Shown here: piece after piece, positions 32,159 through 41,421 of the stretch | How the letters are laid out: each line of letters starts with the position of its first letter | Numbering within the stretch: the stretch's first letter is position 1 | Assembly: GCA_030431755.1 (NCBI GenBank) | Contig: JAUIIK010000030.1 | Location: 1-45,063 of the forward strand | Direction of reading: 5' to 3' | Length of the DNA: 45,063 nucleotides | DNA from: Chloroflexia bacterium | Lineage (GTDB): Bacteria; Chloroflexota; Chloroflexia; Thermomicrobiales; CFX8 | Notes under the pieces: generated by a model | Seen by the model: only the letters and a program-made list of their open reading frames with translations | Databases searched by the model: none | What the model was told of the DNA's origin: nothing | Position numbers and translations under genes: made by a program

Positions 32159-33070
32159 CTACGGCAAATCCATCATCCCCCGCAACGCCGTCCAGCCGTC
32201 GCGGCCCTCGTCCGCCTCTGCGTCCAGCGCGGCCAACAGCTCATCACCGTTCATAGTCGCGAACTGCTCGCGGCGACGTTCGAGGTCCTCGGTCAGGGTG
32301 TCGTCGCGGGACCAGGAGCGGTCGAGCCAGCCGCCGTCGATCACGTGGTAGGCGCCGGTGACGTAGCCGGCCTCGTCGCTGGCGAGCCAGACGGCGAGAT
32401 TGCCAATATCCTCGGGCGTGCCGGTGCGGCCAGCCGGGACGGACTTGCCGTAGGTCTCCCAGGCGTCGCCGGGGCCGATCGCGCCGACGCCCATGCGGGA
32501 CTCGACGTAGCCGGGGCCGATGCTGTTGACGGTGATGCCGAAGGGCGCGAGCTCCTGCGCCCAGCAACGGCTCATCATCACGACCGCCGCTTTCGTCGTC
32601 GAGTAGCCGAAGGAGCCGCGCGTCGGGTGGGCCGCCATGATTGACGAGATCGTGATGATTCGGCCGCCGTGTTTCGCTCTGACCATCTCGCGGGCGCAGG
32701 CCTGGACCGTGTGGAAGACGCCGGACTGGTTGACGGCCACGATCTCGTTCCAGTCCTCCTCCGCCATCGTCAGGAGCGAGCCAGTCCGAACGATCCCGGC
32801 GTTGGCGACGCAGATGTCCAGACGGCCAAACTCCGCTGCAGCAGATGTTGCCAACGCCACGACCGACTCCGGTTCACGCACATCGGCGCGGCGCGCACTG
32901 GCACGCGGTCCGAGATCGCTGACCATCTCGGCGGTCTCCTCGGCCCGCGCCAGGAAAAGATCCGACGCGACGATGTCCGCGCCCGCCCCGGCCAACGCGA
33001 GCGCGATGCCGCGCCCGATGCCGCTGCCCGCGCCGGTGATGACGGCAACCTTGCCGGTGAGATCCAACAT
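32159..33070 (-). CDS. Short-chain dehydrogenase/reductase (SDR)
   Basis: Start ATG 33070 gives the standard MLDLTGKVAVITGAGSGIGRG opening, with the cofactor motif TGAGSGIG (21 residues would be too long; motif at residues 11-18). NAG is present in VANAGIVR, and the catalytic Ser and YSTTK follow in the classical order. The protein is 303 residues, longer than the usual 250 because of a C-terminal tail (LERRREQFATMNGDELLAAL). It would reduce or oxidise a carbonyl/alcohol with NAD(P). The substrate is unknown. Confidence 0.9.
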   Translation of the reverse strand: MLDLTGKVAVITGAGSGIGRGIALALAGAGADIVASDLFLARAEETAEMVSDLGPRASARRADVREPESVVALATSAAAEFGRLDICVANAGIVRTGSLLTMAEEDWNEIVAVNQSGVFHTVQACAREMVRAKHGGRIITISSIMAAHPTRGSFGYSTTKAAVVMMSRCWAQELAPFGITVNSIGPGYVESRMGVGAIGPGDAWETYGKSVPAGRTGTPEDIGNLAVWLASDEAGYVTGAYHVIDGGWLDRSWSRDDTLTEDLERRREQFATMNGDELLAALDAEADEGRDGWTALRGMMDLP

Positions 33071-33236
33071 CTCGGCCTCGCTTTCCGTGATACGGGGATC
33101 GTAACCTGACTCCACACATCCCGGCACAGCCGGACGCGCCTACTCGCATCAGGAATGTCAGAATTGAGGGTGGCCGCCGGGCGCAGACCTGGCGGCCGCT
33201 TGTACAGGCAGGAATAGAAATCAACTGGAGCGTTGC

Positions 33237-33608
33237 ATGCCGACCCACCCCACGAAGGAACTGGATTCCTTCCCGAACCCGAACCCGGAGCGTGACTATA
33301 CAATCGAGATCGTCTCGCCCGAGTTCACCTGCGTCTGCCCGATGACCGGGCAGCCCGACTTCGCCGAGATCACCTTGCGCTACGTCCCCGACCAGACCTG
33401 CGTCGAGCTGAAGTCGCTGAAGCTCTACTACTGGTCTTATCGCGACGAGGGCGCGTTCCACGAAGCCGTCACCAACCAAATTCTCGACGACATCGTCAGG
33501 GCCACGGCTCCGCGCGAGGCGGAGGTCATCGGCAAGTTCAATGTCCGCGGTGGCCTCTACACAACCGTCACCGCAACCTACCGAGCCCCGGACCGTGACG
33601 GCGCGTAG
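33237..33608 (+). CDS. queF: preQ0 reductase (NADPH-dependent 7-cyano-7-deazaguanine reductase), QueF type I
   Basis: The 123-residue single-domain protein carries the QueF signature: [13 protein letters not shown] with catalytic Cys34 and Asp41, and the [20 protein letters not shown] motif that binds substrate and NADPH. It reduces preQ0 to preQ1 in queuosine synthesis. GGAG lies six bases before ATG 33237. Upstream, 33172-33197 can form a GC hairpin (GGCCGCC/GGCGGCC), but I see no convincing preQ1 riboswitch. Other que genes are not in the window. Confidence 0.94.
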   Translation: MPTHPTKELDSFPNPNPERDYTIEIVSPEFTCVCPMTGQPDFAEITLRYVPDQTCVELKSLKLYYWSYRDEGAFHEAVTNQILDDIVRATAPREAEVIGKFNVRGGLYTTVTATYRAPDRDGA

Positions 33609-34539
33609 CCGCGAGCTGCTGACCGGGCCGACCGCGCTGATGCTCGCGGTCGCCTTCTTCTGGGGCGCGGGTTTCACGTCGAGCAAGGCGGCCGTCTCCG
33701 ATGTGCCGCCGCTCGTCACCGGAACGATGCGCTATATCCTGGCATCGCTCGTCCTCGTGCCGCTCTACATCCACGGACGCGCCAGGCGCGGCGAGGGCGT
33801 CCTGCCGCCGCCTGCTATCTGGAAGCCGATGCTTGCGCTGGCGCTGACAGCCGTCGTCGGCTACAACGTGCTCTACTTCATCGGTCTGACGCTGGCCCCA
33901 TCGTCCGACGCGATCTTGCTGATTCCGACGACGAACCCGATCTGGACGATGATCTTCGCTTCGCTGCTCATCGCCGAGCGGCCGCCGAGGCGGATTCTGG
34001 TTGGCGCTGGCATCGCCGTGCTCGGTATGTCGCTGGTGCTGGCCGGTGGATTCCAGGGAGCATTGACCGGCGACCGGTTGCTCGGCAGCGGCCTCTTCAT
34101 CGTCGCGTCGATCATCTTCGGGTTCAGCCATGTGATGACCCGTATCGTCACCCGCTACATCACGCCGCTGGATGCCCTGACACTCTCGGGCGTCCTCGGC
34201 GGGCTTGTCCTGGCCTTGATGGCGCTGGCCGAAGGCGGCTACGCGGAATTGGCGGACGCGCCGGGGTTGTACTGGTTCAACATCGCCGTCATCGCTTTTG
34301 GGACCACGGCGTTCGGCTACGTGCTCTTCTATCGCGGGATCAGCCAGGTTGGTCCAGGGCTTGCCAGCTTCTTCATCAACCTCGTTCCGATCTTCGGATT
34401 GATCCTCTCGGCGATCTTCCTCAGCGAGGTCCCGGACCCGCTCCAGATCGCCGGCGCGTCGCTCGTCGTCGCGGCGGTCATCTGGGCCACGCGGCGCGGA
34501 GAGTCGTCGCGTGCTGCCCCGGCTGCGGCCAGACCATGA
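33595..34539 (+). CDS. DMT-superfamily (EamA) transporter
   Basis: With GTG 33595 as start (14 nt overlap with queF) the 314-residue protein has ten membrane helices in two EamA halves. The first half begins [18 protein letters not shown] and the second begins near [19 protein letters not shown] start at 33541 is also open but would overlap queF by 68 nt. Such proteins usually export or import small metabolites. Coupling to queF might be only positional. Its stop overlaps the next gene (ATGA). Confidence 0.87.
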   Translation: MTARSRELLTGPTALMLAVAFFWGAGFTSSKAAVSDVPPLVTGTMRYILASLVLVPLYIHGRARRGEGVLPPPAIWKPMLALALTAVVGYNVLYFIGLTLAPSSDAILLIPTTNPIWTMIFASLLIAERPPRRILVGAGIAVLGMSLVLAGGFQGALTGDRLLGSGLFIVASIIFGFSHVMTRIVTRYITPLDALTLSGVLGGLVLALMALAEGGYAELADAPGLYWFNIAVIAFGTTAFGYVLFYRGISQVGPGLASFFINLVPIFGLILSAIFLSEVPDPLQIAGASLVVAAVIWATRRGESSRAAPAAARP

Positions 34540-35561
34540 ACGCCGGAGCGGACGCCGCCCGAGTGGCCGCCAGACTCATTGCCGAGGAGCTATCCGAAGC
34601 TGGCTTGCAATCCCTTGATAGCATCGAGCGTGGCGCAGTCCTTGACGCGCTGTTTGCCAGTAGCGCAGGTCGGCGCTGGTTGCGCCAGTCGTCGTTGCTA
34701 GACCAAGCGCTCGCCGACCGCTTGCTTGGATACGCGGACGACTACAATCAGGAACGCAACGACTCGACCCTTGCGGCGGTTGTTGAATGCGCGTCACTCG
34801 CTCGCATTGTCGAACAAGCGCCCACAATCGCGGCCGGAGCAGGCGCTCCAGCGCTCTGGACGCGCCTGATGCAACGACCGGGCCACTTCCAAGCCGCCAT
34901 CGAGCGCGTCATGCAAGAAGGCAAGGAACGGGCACTGACCGCAACGGCCACCCACCTGCTTCTCGATCCTGCCGAGCAGATTGACCTATCCGCCGGCCAG
35001 CGCCAGGCTGTCGCCATGGCCATTATCGATTCGCGCGCAGCAGCAGCTCGAGCAGTCGCGGCAGAGCATCTTGCGATCACATCACCAGCGACGCTCGCGG
35101 GACAGATCGGCACGCTTGGCCGCGACCCCGTGGCGAGTGTCCGAGGCTTCGCCTGGTATGCCGCCTTCCGGTGCGACCGCGAGGAGGCAATGGCCGCGGC
35201 CACGGCGCTGCTTGGTGATGAATCCATCGGCCCGGCCATCCGCCTGACGGCGCTGGACGCAACCGGCGAGCATCTGCCGACCACTCAGGTCGTCGGGTTG
35301 CTCACCTACTTCGTCGTCCATCCGAACCCTGATCTGGCGCTGGCCGCCGCCAACCTGCTCCACCGGCAGCACCGTCACCCGGAAATCGCGATGACCGCCA
35401 TCGAGAGCCCGCATGACGAGGTCCGGCAGATCGCAGCGCGGCTGATGGACCCCTACCGCGGCTCTCCAGCTGCAGGCGGATCCCGGCCCGGGGATCCGTT
35501 GCGGGCGGATCCACTGCTCCAGCTCATGCGGCAATTGGAAGAAGAGGAAACCGGGGAATAG
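34536..35561 (+). CDS. Alpha-helical HEAT-like repeat protein
   Basis: The 341-residue protein is almost wholly Ala/Leu-rich amphipathic helices (for example AIIDSRAAAARAVAAEHLAI, SVRGFAWYAAFRCDREEAMA) arranged in pairs like HEAT or PBS-type repeats. The C-terminal tail is acidic (QLMRQLEEEETGE). There is no signal peptide or membrane helix. The start overlaps the stop of the DMT transporter gene. It probably serves as a binding scaffold. The fold is inferred from helix pattern only, and the family is not recognised. Confidence 0.75.
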   Translation: MNAGADAARVAARLIAEELSEAGLQSLDSIERGAVLDALFASSAGRRWLRQSSLLDQALADRLLGYADDYNQERNDSTLAAVVECASLARIVEQAPTIAAGAGAPALWTRLMQRPGHFQAAIERVMQEGKERALTATATHLLLDPAEQIDLSAGQRQAVAMAIIDSRAAAARAVAAEHLAITSPATLAGQIGTLGRDPVASVRGFAWYAAFRCDREEAMAAATALLGDESIGPAIRLTALDATGEHLPTTQVVGLLTYFVVHPNPDLALAAANLLHRQHRHPEIAMTAIESPHDEVRQIAARLMDPYRGSPAAGGSRPGDPLRADPLLQLMRQLEEEETGE

Positions 35562-35670
35562 CAGGCGAGCGTATTCCTACAGGAGGAGCCGGGGAGCAGG
35601 CCAGTGCCCTGAGCTTGCATTCAACACGTCATAGCACGAATACTTTCCGGTTGCAGAGAGGAGCACGACA

Positions 35671-36267
35671 ATGTCAGATACGAACGTCCAGCCAGCACCA
35701 TTGGAGATGATGCACGAGATCGGCTCACGCGCCGACCTCGCCGAGGAGTTCCCGGAGCATCTACGCACGAAGTTCAGCGAAGTCGAGCTAATGTGCCCGA
35801 AGTGTCGCTCGGAGTGGGGAGCGGGGGTCGCGATGCTGATTAACGCCAAGACCGACCCGGCCGCGACCGAAGGCATCCTGCGCGGCTCGATGCACCGCTC
35901 GCGCTGCCCGGCTTGCAAGAACTACGTCCACGACATCATGCACATTTGGGATTACTACGATCCCGACAACGAGCAGATTGTCCAGGTCCGGATGGACTGG
36001 GAGTACAAGGCCGGTGGCGGCGAAGAAGTCTATTTCAAGCGTCTCGAAGATCTGGTGATGAAGTACCAGGAGGACGAAGTCAAGGTCGACGTCGTCTTCG
36101 GGATGCAGGAGCTGCGCGACAAGTACCTCGGCGGCCAGGAGGCGGTCGACGCCGCGATGCGCCGTCGCGACAAAGAGATCGAGCTCAAGCTCTACCCCGG
36201 CAACATCCGCGCCGACAACGAGTCCGAGTTCTTTGACGACGAGGACGCCACGACCGGCACGGCGTAG
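35671..36267 (+). CDS. CpXC-type zinc-ribbon protein
   Basis: The 198-residue acidic protein has a zinc-ribbon made by CPKC (near residue 43) and CPAC (near residue 81), the pattern of the CpXC domain. This is followed by an alpha/beta region (IWDYYDPDNEQIV, DLVMKYQEDEVKVDVVFGMQ). It is cytoplasmic. GAGAGGAG precedes ATG 35671. CpXC proteins have no established function; a nucleic-acid or protein-binding role is a general guess from the ribbon. Confidence 0.8.
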   Translation: MSDTNVQPAPLEMMHEIGSRADLAEEFPEHLRTKFSEVELMCPKCRSEWGAGVAMLINAKTDPAATEGILRGSMHRSRCPACKNYVHDIMHIWDYYDPDNEQIVQVRMDWEYKAGGGEEVYFKRLEDLVMKYQEDEVKVDVVFGMQELRDKYLGGQEAVDAAMRRRDKEIELKLYPGNIRADNESEFFDDEDATTGTA

Positions 36268-36320
36268 CGCACACCTGCGCAGTGTTTGCATAGACGTGGA
36301 ATTGAAGTGCCAGCGGTCTT

Positions 36321-36394
36321 GTAGGGGTGGGGCTCGTCCCCACCCGGCTGCGGGCCTGCATACGTACGCGGGTGGGGACGAGCCCCACCCCTAC
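36321..36394. repeat. Perfect 26-bp inverted repeat, GTAGGGGTGGGG family
   Basis: The arms 36321-36346 and 36369-36394 are perfect inverted copies (start GTAGGGGTGGGGCTCGTCCC), with a 22-nt loop. The RNA would form a very stable hairpin, inside which each arm holds its own GGGG-CTCGT-CCCC hairpin. The same element occurs at 42863 and in eroded form at 10732. It sits between two convergent genes. Confidence 0.8.
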
Positions 36395-36449
36395 GATCTT
36401 AATCACTCGAGCAATTCTGTCGCACGAGATCCCATTGCAGCTGTATTCA

Positions 36450-36878
36450 TTAGATTCGCCCAACACGCCGACGTCGGCCCGCTCTGCGGATATCTCTGCG
36501 AGCGGTCGCATCACGGGTCGAAAACTGGTCACGGACATTTTCGTCGATAATGGACCAGTTCGGCTTCCACTCGTTGGACCAGGGTCGTCGCACGCCCCAC
36601 ACGCGACTCACATATAACTCTTGACTGATGAACACGATGGCGGCACTCGCCAGCAGCATCACCCCGAATCCGCTTATGGTCACGGGAGCACCGAGATACC
36701 AGCCCGTACTATCCCAAACAAGTACAGCCAATACTGCGGCACCTGTGGTTGCAACCACTAGACACAGAAGGCGGATTAGCGACTCAGCATGCATGCGCTT
36801 GCAGAGCGCCCACGAGCCGTACGCAACGACGAGGGCCAACGACGTCAAAATCAGTGGGGTGACTGTGTGATCGAGCAT
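36450..36878 (-). CDS. Small membrane protein (142 aa), unknown
   Basis: ATG 36878 has GGAG six bases upstream (ATG 36881 is too close to it). The product has three hydrophobic helices (LILTSLALVVAYGSWAL, LLCLVVATTGAAVLAVLVW, FGVMLLASAAIVFISQELYV) and a basic cytoplasmic tail (ARRDIRRAGRRRRVGRI). No motif points to function. It is divergent from the P-type ATPase, and the 304 nt between them hold the ATPase promoter and Fur-type box. Confidence 0.65.
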   Translation of the reverse strand: MLDHTVTPLILTSLALVVAYGSWALCKRMHAESLIRLLCLVVATTGAAVLAVLVWDSTGWYLGAPVTISGFGVMLLASAAIVFISQELYVSRVWGVRRPWSNEWKPNWSIIDENVRDQFSTRDATARRDIRRAGRRRRVGRI

Positions 36879-37098
36879 CATGTGCTCCCTCAAGGGCCGA
36901 AGAGATTGTGCGTTAGCGGCATCTGATCGAAAGCATACAGTCCGGATTCCGCATGTGACAGGAGCCAAGGGACCTCTCCATCCCCGCGCTCAAATCGGCA
37001 CACATTCCACGCGTCGTGCGCAACGGATCTTGTCACGAGATTGACACTTCTTAGGGCGTACGTACGCGCACTCGTTGATGCGGACGTGATGACTTCGA

Positions 37099-37130
37099 TG
37101 GTATACTAGGGGAGTGAGAATAATTCTCAC
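37099..37130 (+). promoter_or_regulatory. Extended -10 promoter with perfect Fur/PerR-type box
   Basis: TGGTATACT (37099-37107) is an extended -10 element. Seven bases on lies GTGAGAATAATTCTCAC (37114-37130), a perfect 8-1-8 palindrome containing the 7-1-7 Fur-family pattern TGAGAATnATTCTCA. It covers the expected transcription start of the metal ATPase. A Fur, PerR or Zur protein bound there would block transcription. Which of them it is cannot be decided from the box alone. Confidence 0.65.
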
Positions 37131-37182
37131 TTAGGATGTATTCCTAGTGATTTCGTCGGAATTCTCGTGTCAGGATCGAGTG

Positions 37183-39198
37183 ATGTCTCAAGCAATCGTC
37201 ACCCCTCCAGCCCCCACACGCCGCGCGCCACAATCCGAGAAAGAGAGCCTGTTCGAGCGCTACAGCCTGATGGCGGCAGCGGTGATCACCGCAGTCGCGC
37301 TGGTACTGGGCTGGACGCTAGGCCGGTTGGATCTGATCGGGAACAACGTCGAGATCGGGTTCTATGTCATCGCCTATCTCGCCGGCGGAACCTTCGCAAC
37401 AATTGAAGCGGTCAAGGCGCTGATCGACCGCTCGGTCGAGATCGATCTGCTGATGGTCACGGCCGCGATCGGCGCGGCGATCATCGGCCACTGGACCGAG
37501 GGCGCGATCCTGCTCTTCCTCTTTTCGCTCGGCAATGCCCTTGAACACTACGCCATGGGCCGGACAAAGCGGGCTGTGCAGGCATTGATGGATCTCTCAC
37601 CCGAGGACGCCGTCGTCGTGCGCGGCGGCCAGGAGATGCGCGTGCATATCGACGAGCTCCTGATCGGGGACCACGTCATCGTCCGGCCCGGCGAGCGTAT
37701 CCCGGCCGACGGCACGGTCGAGAGCGGCGAGTCAGGTGTCGATCAGGCGGCTATCACCGGCGAGTCGATGCCGGTCGTCAAACACCGCGGCGACGAGGTC
37801 TTCACCGGGACGATCAACGGCCACGGCGCATTGCAGGTAACCGTCACCCGGCTGGCGCACGAAAGCACCCTGGCGAAAATCATCAAGATCGTCCAGGAAG
37901 CCCAGGATGACAAGTCCCGCACCCAGCGCTTCACCGACCGCTTCGAGGGCGCTTACGCCGTCGGTGTCATCGCAGCGTCGTTGCTCTATCTCGGCGCGCT
38001 CGTCACCATCGGCGGCTTCGACTTTAACGACGCCTTCTATCGCTCGATGATCCTGCTTGTCGTCGCCTCGCCCTGCGCGCTGGTTATCTCGACGCCGGCC
38101 TCAACACTCTCGGCGCTGGCCAACGCCGCCCGCAGCGGCATCCTAGTGAAGGGCGCGGCACAGCTCGAAGATATCGGCGCTGTCGATGTTGTGGCCTTCG
38201 ACAAGACCGGCACGTTGACGGTCGGTAAGCCACGCGTCACTGACCTGCTGCCTGCCGCGGGCGTCGCGGAAGACGAGCTCCTGCGGATTGCCGCATCAGC
38301 AGAACGCATGTCGGAGCATCCACTGGCCGAAGCGATAGTCAACGACGCCCAGCGGCGAGAACTCGAACTCGACGCCGCCGGGGACCTGCAAGCTGTGACG
38401 GGCAAGGGTATCCGCACCTCTATCGCTGGTCAGCCAGTCATCATCGGCAACACCGCGCTTCTGGATGACTACGCCGTTGCCGGAGACCCAGCCCTGTTTG
38501 ACCGCGCCACGGCGCTGCGCGAGCAGGCTAAGACGGTGATGTTTGTGGCGCAGGAGCGTGGTGGCGAGTTCAGGCTGCTCGGGGCCATCGCAGTCGCCGA
38601 CACCGTCCGCCCGCAAGCCAGGGCTGTCATCGACAGGTTGCACGAGATCGGCATCAGCAAGACATTGATCCTGACCGGCGACAACGAACGCTCAGCACGC
38701 GCTGTCGCCAACCAGCTCGGTATTGACGACGTGACCGCCGAACTGCTGCCCGCTCAGAAGCTCGACGCGATCGAGGCGCTCAAGCGCGAGCACGGCACGG
38801 TCGTTATGGTCGGCGATGGCGTCAACGATGCGCCGGCGCTGGCGAGAGCATCTATCGGTGTTGCCATGGGCGCGGCCGGCAGTGATGTCGCGCTGGAGAC
38901 CGCCGACATCGTCCTGATGGCCGACGACCTCGGCAAACTGCCATACATCGTCGAGCTAAGCCGCAAGACACGCGGCATCATCCGCCAGAATCTCGGCTTC
39001 GCGCTTTCAGTCATCGCGGTGCTCGTAACCGGCACAGTCCTGGGCATCACCACCCTGCCGCTCGGCGTCGTCGGACACGAAGGCAGCACGATCATCGTCG
39101 TCCTAAACGGCCTCCGGCTGCTCCGAGGCGTGCCATTGCCCACGCTTGCGCCAACCGTCGCTCGCCCGGCGCTGGAGCCTGTCGCCGCGGGGGACTAA
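37183..39198 (+). CDS. P1B-4-type heavy-metal (Fe/Co/Zn) efflux ATPase
   Basis: ATG 37183 is chosen for AGGA seven bases upstream; GTG 37147 is also in frame. The 671-residue pump has TGES, the phosphorylated Asp340 in DKTGT, the SEHP loop and GDGVND. Its membrane metal site is SPC, with HEGST in the last helices, the mark of the P1B-4 group (CoaT, CtpD, PfeT). There is no N-terminal metal-binding domain, as is usual for this group. The Fur/PerR-type box in front recalls PerR-controlled PfeT, so Fe(II) export is the best guess; Co or Zn remain possible. A terminator follows at 39227. Confidence 0.9.
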   Translation: MSQAIVTPPAPTRRAPQSEKESLFERYSLMAAAVITAVALVLGWTLGRLDLIGNNVEIGFYVIAYLAGGTFATIEAVKALIDRSVEIDLLMVTAAIGAAIIGHWTEGAILLFLFSLGNALEHYAMGRTKRAVQALMDLSPEDAVVVRGGQEMRVHIDELLIGDHVIVRPGERIPADGTVESGESGVDQAAITGESMPVVKHRGDEVFTGTINGHGALQVTVTRLAHESTLAKIIKIVQEAQDDKSRTQRFTDRFEGAYAVGVIAASLLYLGALVTIGGFDFNDAFYRSMILLVVASPCALVISTPASTLSALANAARSGILVKGAAQLEDIGAVDVVAFDKTGTLTVGKPRVTDLLPAAGVAEDELLRIAASAERMSEHPLAEAIVNDAQRRELELDAAGDLQAVTGKGIRTSIAGQPVIIGNTALLDDYAVAGDPALFDRATALREQAKTVMFVAQERGGEFRLLGAIAVADTVRPQARAVIDRLHEIGISKTLILTGDNERSARAVANQLGIDDVTAELLPAQKLDAIEALKREHGTVVMVGDGVNDAPALARASIGVAMGAAGSDVALETADIVLMADDLGKLPYIVELSRKTRGIIRQNLGFALSVIAVLVTGTVLGITTLPLGVVGHEGSTIIVVLNGLRLLRGVPLPTLAPTVARPALEPVAAGD

Positions 39199-39226
39199 CT
39201 CGCCTGCACAATGCCAGCATCCATCA

Positions 39227-39252
39227 CGAGGCGCTCCGGCGCCTCGTTTTCT
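39227..39252 (+). terminator. Rho-independent terminator after the metal ATPase
   Basis: An eight-pair stem CGAGGCGC/GCGCCTCG with loop TCCG is followed by TTTTCT. It separates the ATPase from the DinB array. Confidence 0.75.
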
Positions 39253-39335
39253 ATGCCTGAGCCCCGGGAGACAGCGCCTCGGCTACACTGTCCTGACACG
39301 AGGACAGGCTTAGAAACGAAAGCAGGAGGAGACAC

Positions 39336-39896
39336 GTGAACGAGGCTGCTGCCTACCGCGAGATGATTCAGACGGCATCGGACGCTATCACGGCACGCGT
39401 TGAGGAGGTGCCGGCAGACAAGCTGCACGCGCGGCCCGGGGACGGCTTGAACCCCGTCGGCTGGAACTACTGGCACGCATTGCGTGTCTGGGATCTCGAC
39501 ATCAACTGGTTGATCAATGGCCAGGACCCGGCCGAAGACGCCTGGCACCGTGGCGGCTTCTCCGAGAAATCCGGCTACAACCCCGACGGCATCGGCATGC
39601 GCGGCCTGGGCATCGGGCTCGGCTATAGCGACGCCGAAGTCGACGCGTTGGGTGTCATCAGCTACGAGTCCATGAAGGAGTACCACGAACAGCTCCTGGC
39701 TGAGACGCTGACCTACCTGGACAACGCCAGTGATGACGAGCTCCGGCGCACGTTCGAGGCGCTCGGTGGCCGCGGCGAAACCAGCCCGGCCGCCCGGCTC
39801 CAGCACCTCGTCAACCACACCTGGGGCCACATCGGCGAGCTCAGCTACGCCAAGGGCATGCTCGGCATGACGGACGGCACCTATCCGGGGAGTTGA
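39336..39896 (+). CDS. DinB-superfamily protein, tandem copy 1
   Basis: GTG 39336 follows AGGAGGAG. The 186-residue four-helix-bundle protein has the DinB metal histidines: His in NYWHALRVWDLDINWL and the pair HTWGHIGELSYAKGML. DinB-fold proteins bind a divalent metal and act as thiol-dependent transferases or have unknown roles. It ends in the motif MLGMTDGTYPG shared with copies 2, 3 and 5. It is the most divergent copy of the six at the N-terminus, lacking the PASFIYFHVLRHW form. Confidence 0.85.
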   Translation: MNEAAAYREMIQTASDAITARVEEVPADKLHARPGDGLNPVGWNYWHALRVWDLDINWLINGQDPAEDAWHRGGFSEKSGYNPDGIGMRGLGIGLGYSDAEVDALGVISYESMKEYHEQLLAETLTYLDNASDDELRRTFEALGGRGETSPAARLQHLVNHTWGHIGELSYAKGMLGMTDGTYPGS

Positions 39897-39904
39897 GGAA
39901 TTGG

Positions 39905-40150
39905 GAGAAGAGAGTTTGTAGTGAGTAGGTTGTAGTTTGTAGGGGGAGTGGGGAGCGGGATATTCCCTCACCCCCGGCCGCGACCCGCTACGCGGGTGCC
40001 CCGCCCACTGCTGCGCGGGGAGAGGGGGGTGGAGCCAGGGAATAGGTTTTAGGTTGTAGGTTTTAGCAGAACAGACACCGCAGCCACATTTCTACGCGTC
40101 CCCTGCCTTGCTCCCCTCTCCCCGCGCAGCAGGTCGCGGCCGGGGGTGAT
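39905..40150. repeat. Compound palindromic repeat between DinB copies 1 and 2
   Basis: CACCCCCGGCCGCGACC (39970-39986) is matched by GGTCGCGGCCGGGGGTG (40132-40148) as inverted arms. Nested inside are CGCGGGGAGAGG/CCTCTCCCCGCG-type arms. Direct repeats of GTAGGTTGTAG type lie at both 39915-39940 and 40050-40065. No gene lies in 39897-40171. It is related in build to 30215-30338 and 31930-32155. Confidence 0.6.
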
Positions 40151-40171
40151 GGAATTCGAAAGGACCAAGCC

Positions 40172-40738
40172 ATGAACGAGATCGAAATCTATCGCACGAT
40201 GGTCGACCAGGCGGGCAGCTTGCTGACTCGGACCGTTGACGACATCGACGGGGAGAACTTCGGCAAACGGCCCGGGGAGCACATGAACCCGGCGAGCTTT
40301 ATCTACTTCCATGTTCTGCGCCATTGGGACCGGGATATCAACGTCCTCAGCCGGGGCCAGGCGCCGGATGCCGATCTCTGGCACCGCGAGGGCATCGGCG
40401 ATGCGCTCGGCTATCATCCGCTCGGCACCGGCCTGCGTGGACTTGGCACCGGCATCGGCTACAGCGATGCCGAGGTCGACGCCGTTCCGGCCGACCGCGA
40501 GACGCTGGCGCGCTATCAGCAACTGCTTCACGCCGAGACGATGGCCTACCTCGATGAGCTGGACGAAGCCGACATCCACACCGAGATGACCAGCGAGTAC
40601 CTGCCGGACGTCACCTACGATCTCGCGGCGCGCTTGCAGCATCTGGTCATGCACACGGCCTATCACACCGGCGACATCTCCTACGTCAAAGGCGCGCTCG
40701 GCCAGCCGGATGCGACCTATGGCGGCCAGGGTGATTAG
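40172..40738 (+). CDS. DinB-superfamily protein, tandem copy 2
   Basis: ATG 40172 is behind AAAGGA. The 188-residue protein has the metal-type histidines in FIYFHVLRHWDRDINVL and MHTAYHTGDISYVKG, and ends GALGQPDATYGG. It is closest to copy 3, sharing ALGQPDATY and the GYSDAEVDAVPADR block. There is no signal peptide. It was probably born by duplication within the array. No substrate can be inferred. Confidence 0.87.
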   Translation: MNEIEIYRTMVDQAGSLLTRTVDDIDGENFGKRPGEHMNPASFIYFHVLRHWDRDINVLSRGQAPDADLWHREGIGDALGYHPLGTGLRGLGTGIGYSDAEVDAVPADRETLARYQQLLHAETMAYLDELDEADIHTEMTSEYLPDVTYDLAARLQHLVMHTAYHTGDISYVKGALGQPDATYGGQGD

Positions 40739-40815
40739 GAGGGGTTAGGGGATAGCAGATCAAATGCCAGTTCTATCTCCTCCAGGTACACAGCGAAGTA
40801 GTAGGAGAGGGGTTC

Positions 40816-41385
40816 ATGGACGAGTTTGGCGTCTACCGACAGATGATCGAGCAGGTCAGCGGGCTGCTACGGCGGACCGTTGACGAGTTCGACGAGGCGC
40901 ACTTTAGCAAGCGCCCTGGTCCATCGTTGAACCCGGCCAGCTTCATCTACTTCCACGTCCTCCGCCACTGGGAGCGCGACATCAACTGGGTCTGCAAGGG
41001 GCAAGGGCCAAGCACAGACCTCTGGGCGCGCGCCAGGATCGGCGAGCAGATGGGCTACGACCCGCGCGGCATCGGCTGGCGTGGCGTTGGCACGGGCTAT
41101 GGCTACAGCGACGCTGAGGTCGACGCCGTCCCGGCCGACCGTACCGCCCTCAACCACTATCACGATCTGCTGCGCGACGAGACCTGGGCATTCATGAAAC
41201 AACTCGACGGCTTGGACCTCGATGCCCGCATCGTCAACGAGGATTTCCCGGACCAGGGGTATGGCTATAGCATCCGTGAGCGGCATCAGCACCTGATTTT
41301 CCACACCAGCCGCCACGCCGGCGACATCTCGTATGTCAAGGGCGCGCTCGGCCAGCCGGATGCGACGTACGAGGGCAGGGGATAG
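40816..41385 (+). CDS. DinB-superfamily protein, tandem copy 3
   Basis: ATG 40816 follows AGGAGAGGGG. The 189-residue product has histidines in FIYFHVLRHWERDINWV and FHTSRHAGDISYVKG and the shared central block GYSDAEVDAVPADR. Compared with copy 2 it differs in the 60 residues before the last helix. It follows copy 2 after 77 nt that carry no promoter I can recognise, so both may be co-transcribed. Confidence 0.87.
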   Translation: MDEFGVYRQMIEQVSGLLRRTVDEFDEAHFSKRPGPSLNPASFIYFHVLRHWERDINWVCKGQGPSTDLWARARIGEQMGYDPRGIGWRGVGTGYGYSDAEVDAVPADRTALNHYHDLLRDETWAFMKQLDGLDLDARIVNEDFPDQGYGYSIRERHQHLIFHTSRHAGDISYVKGALGQPDATYEGRG

Positions 41386-41421
41386 GTGGCAGGTTACAGG
41401 GTACAGCAGAAGGAGCAGCAA

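Noticed and set aside
33140-33236. preQ1 riboswitch upstream of queF
   Set aside because: Only a GC-rich hairpin (33172-33197) is present. I could not find the conserved preQ1 aptamer loop and A-rich tail.
39905-40150. Origin or attachment site in the repeat between DinB copies 1 and 2
   Set aside because: The palindromes resemble two other intergenic elements in the window; no integrase, tRNA or DnaA-box cluster is near.
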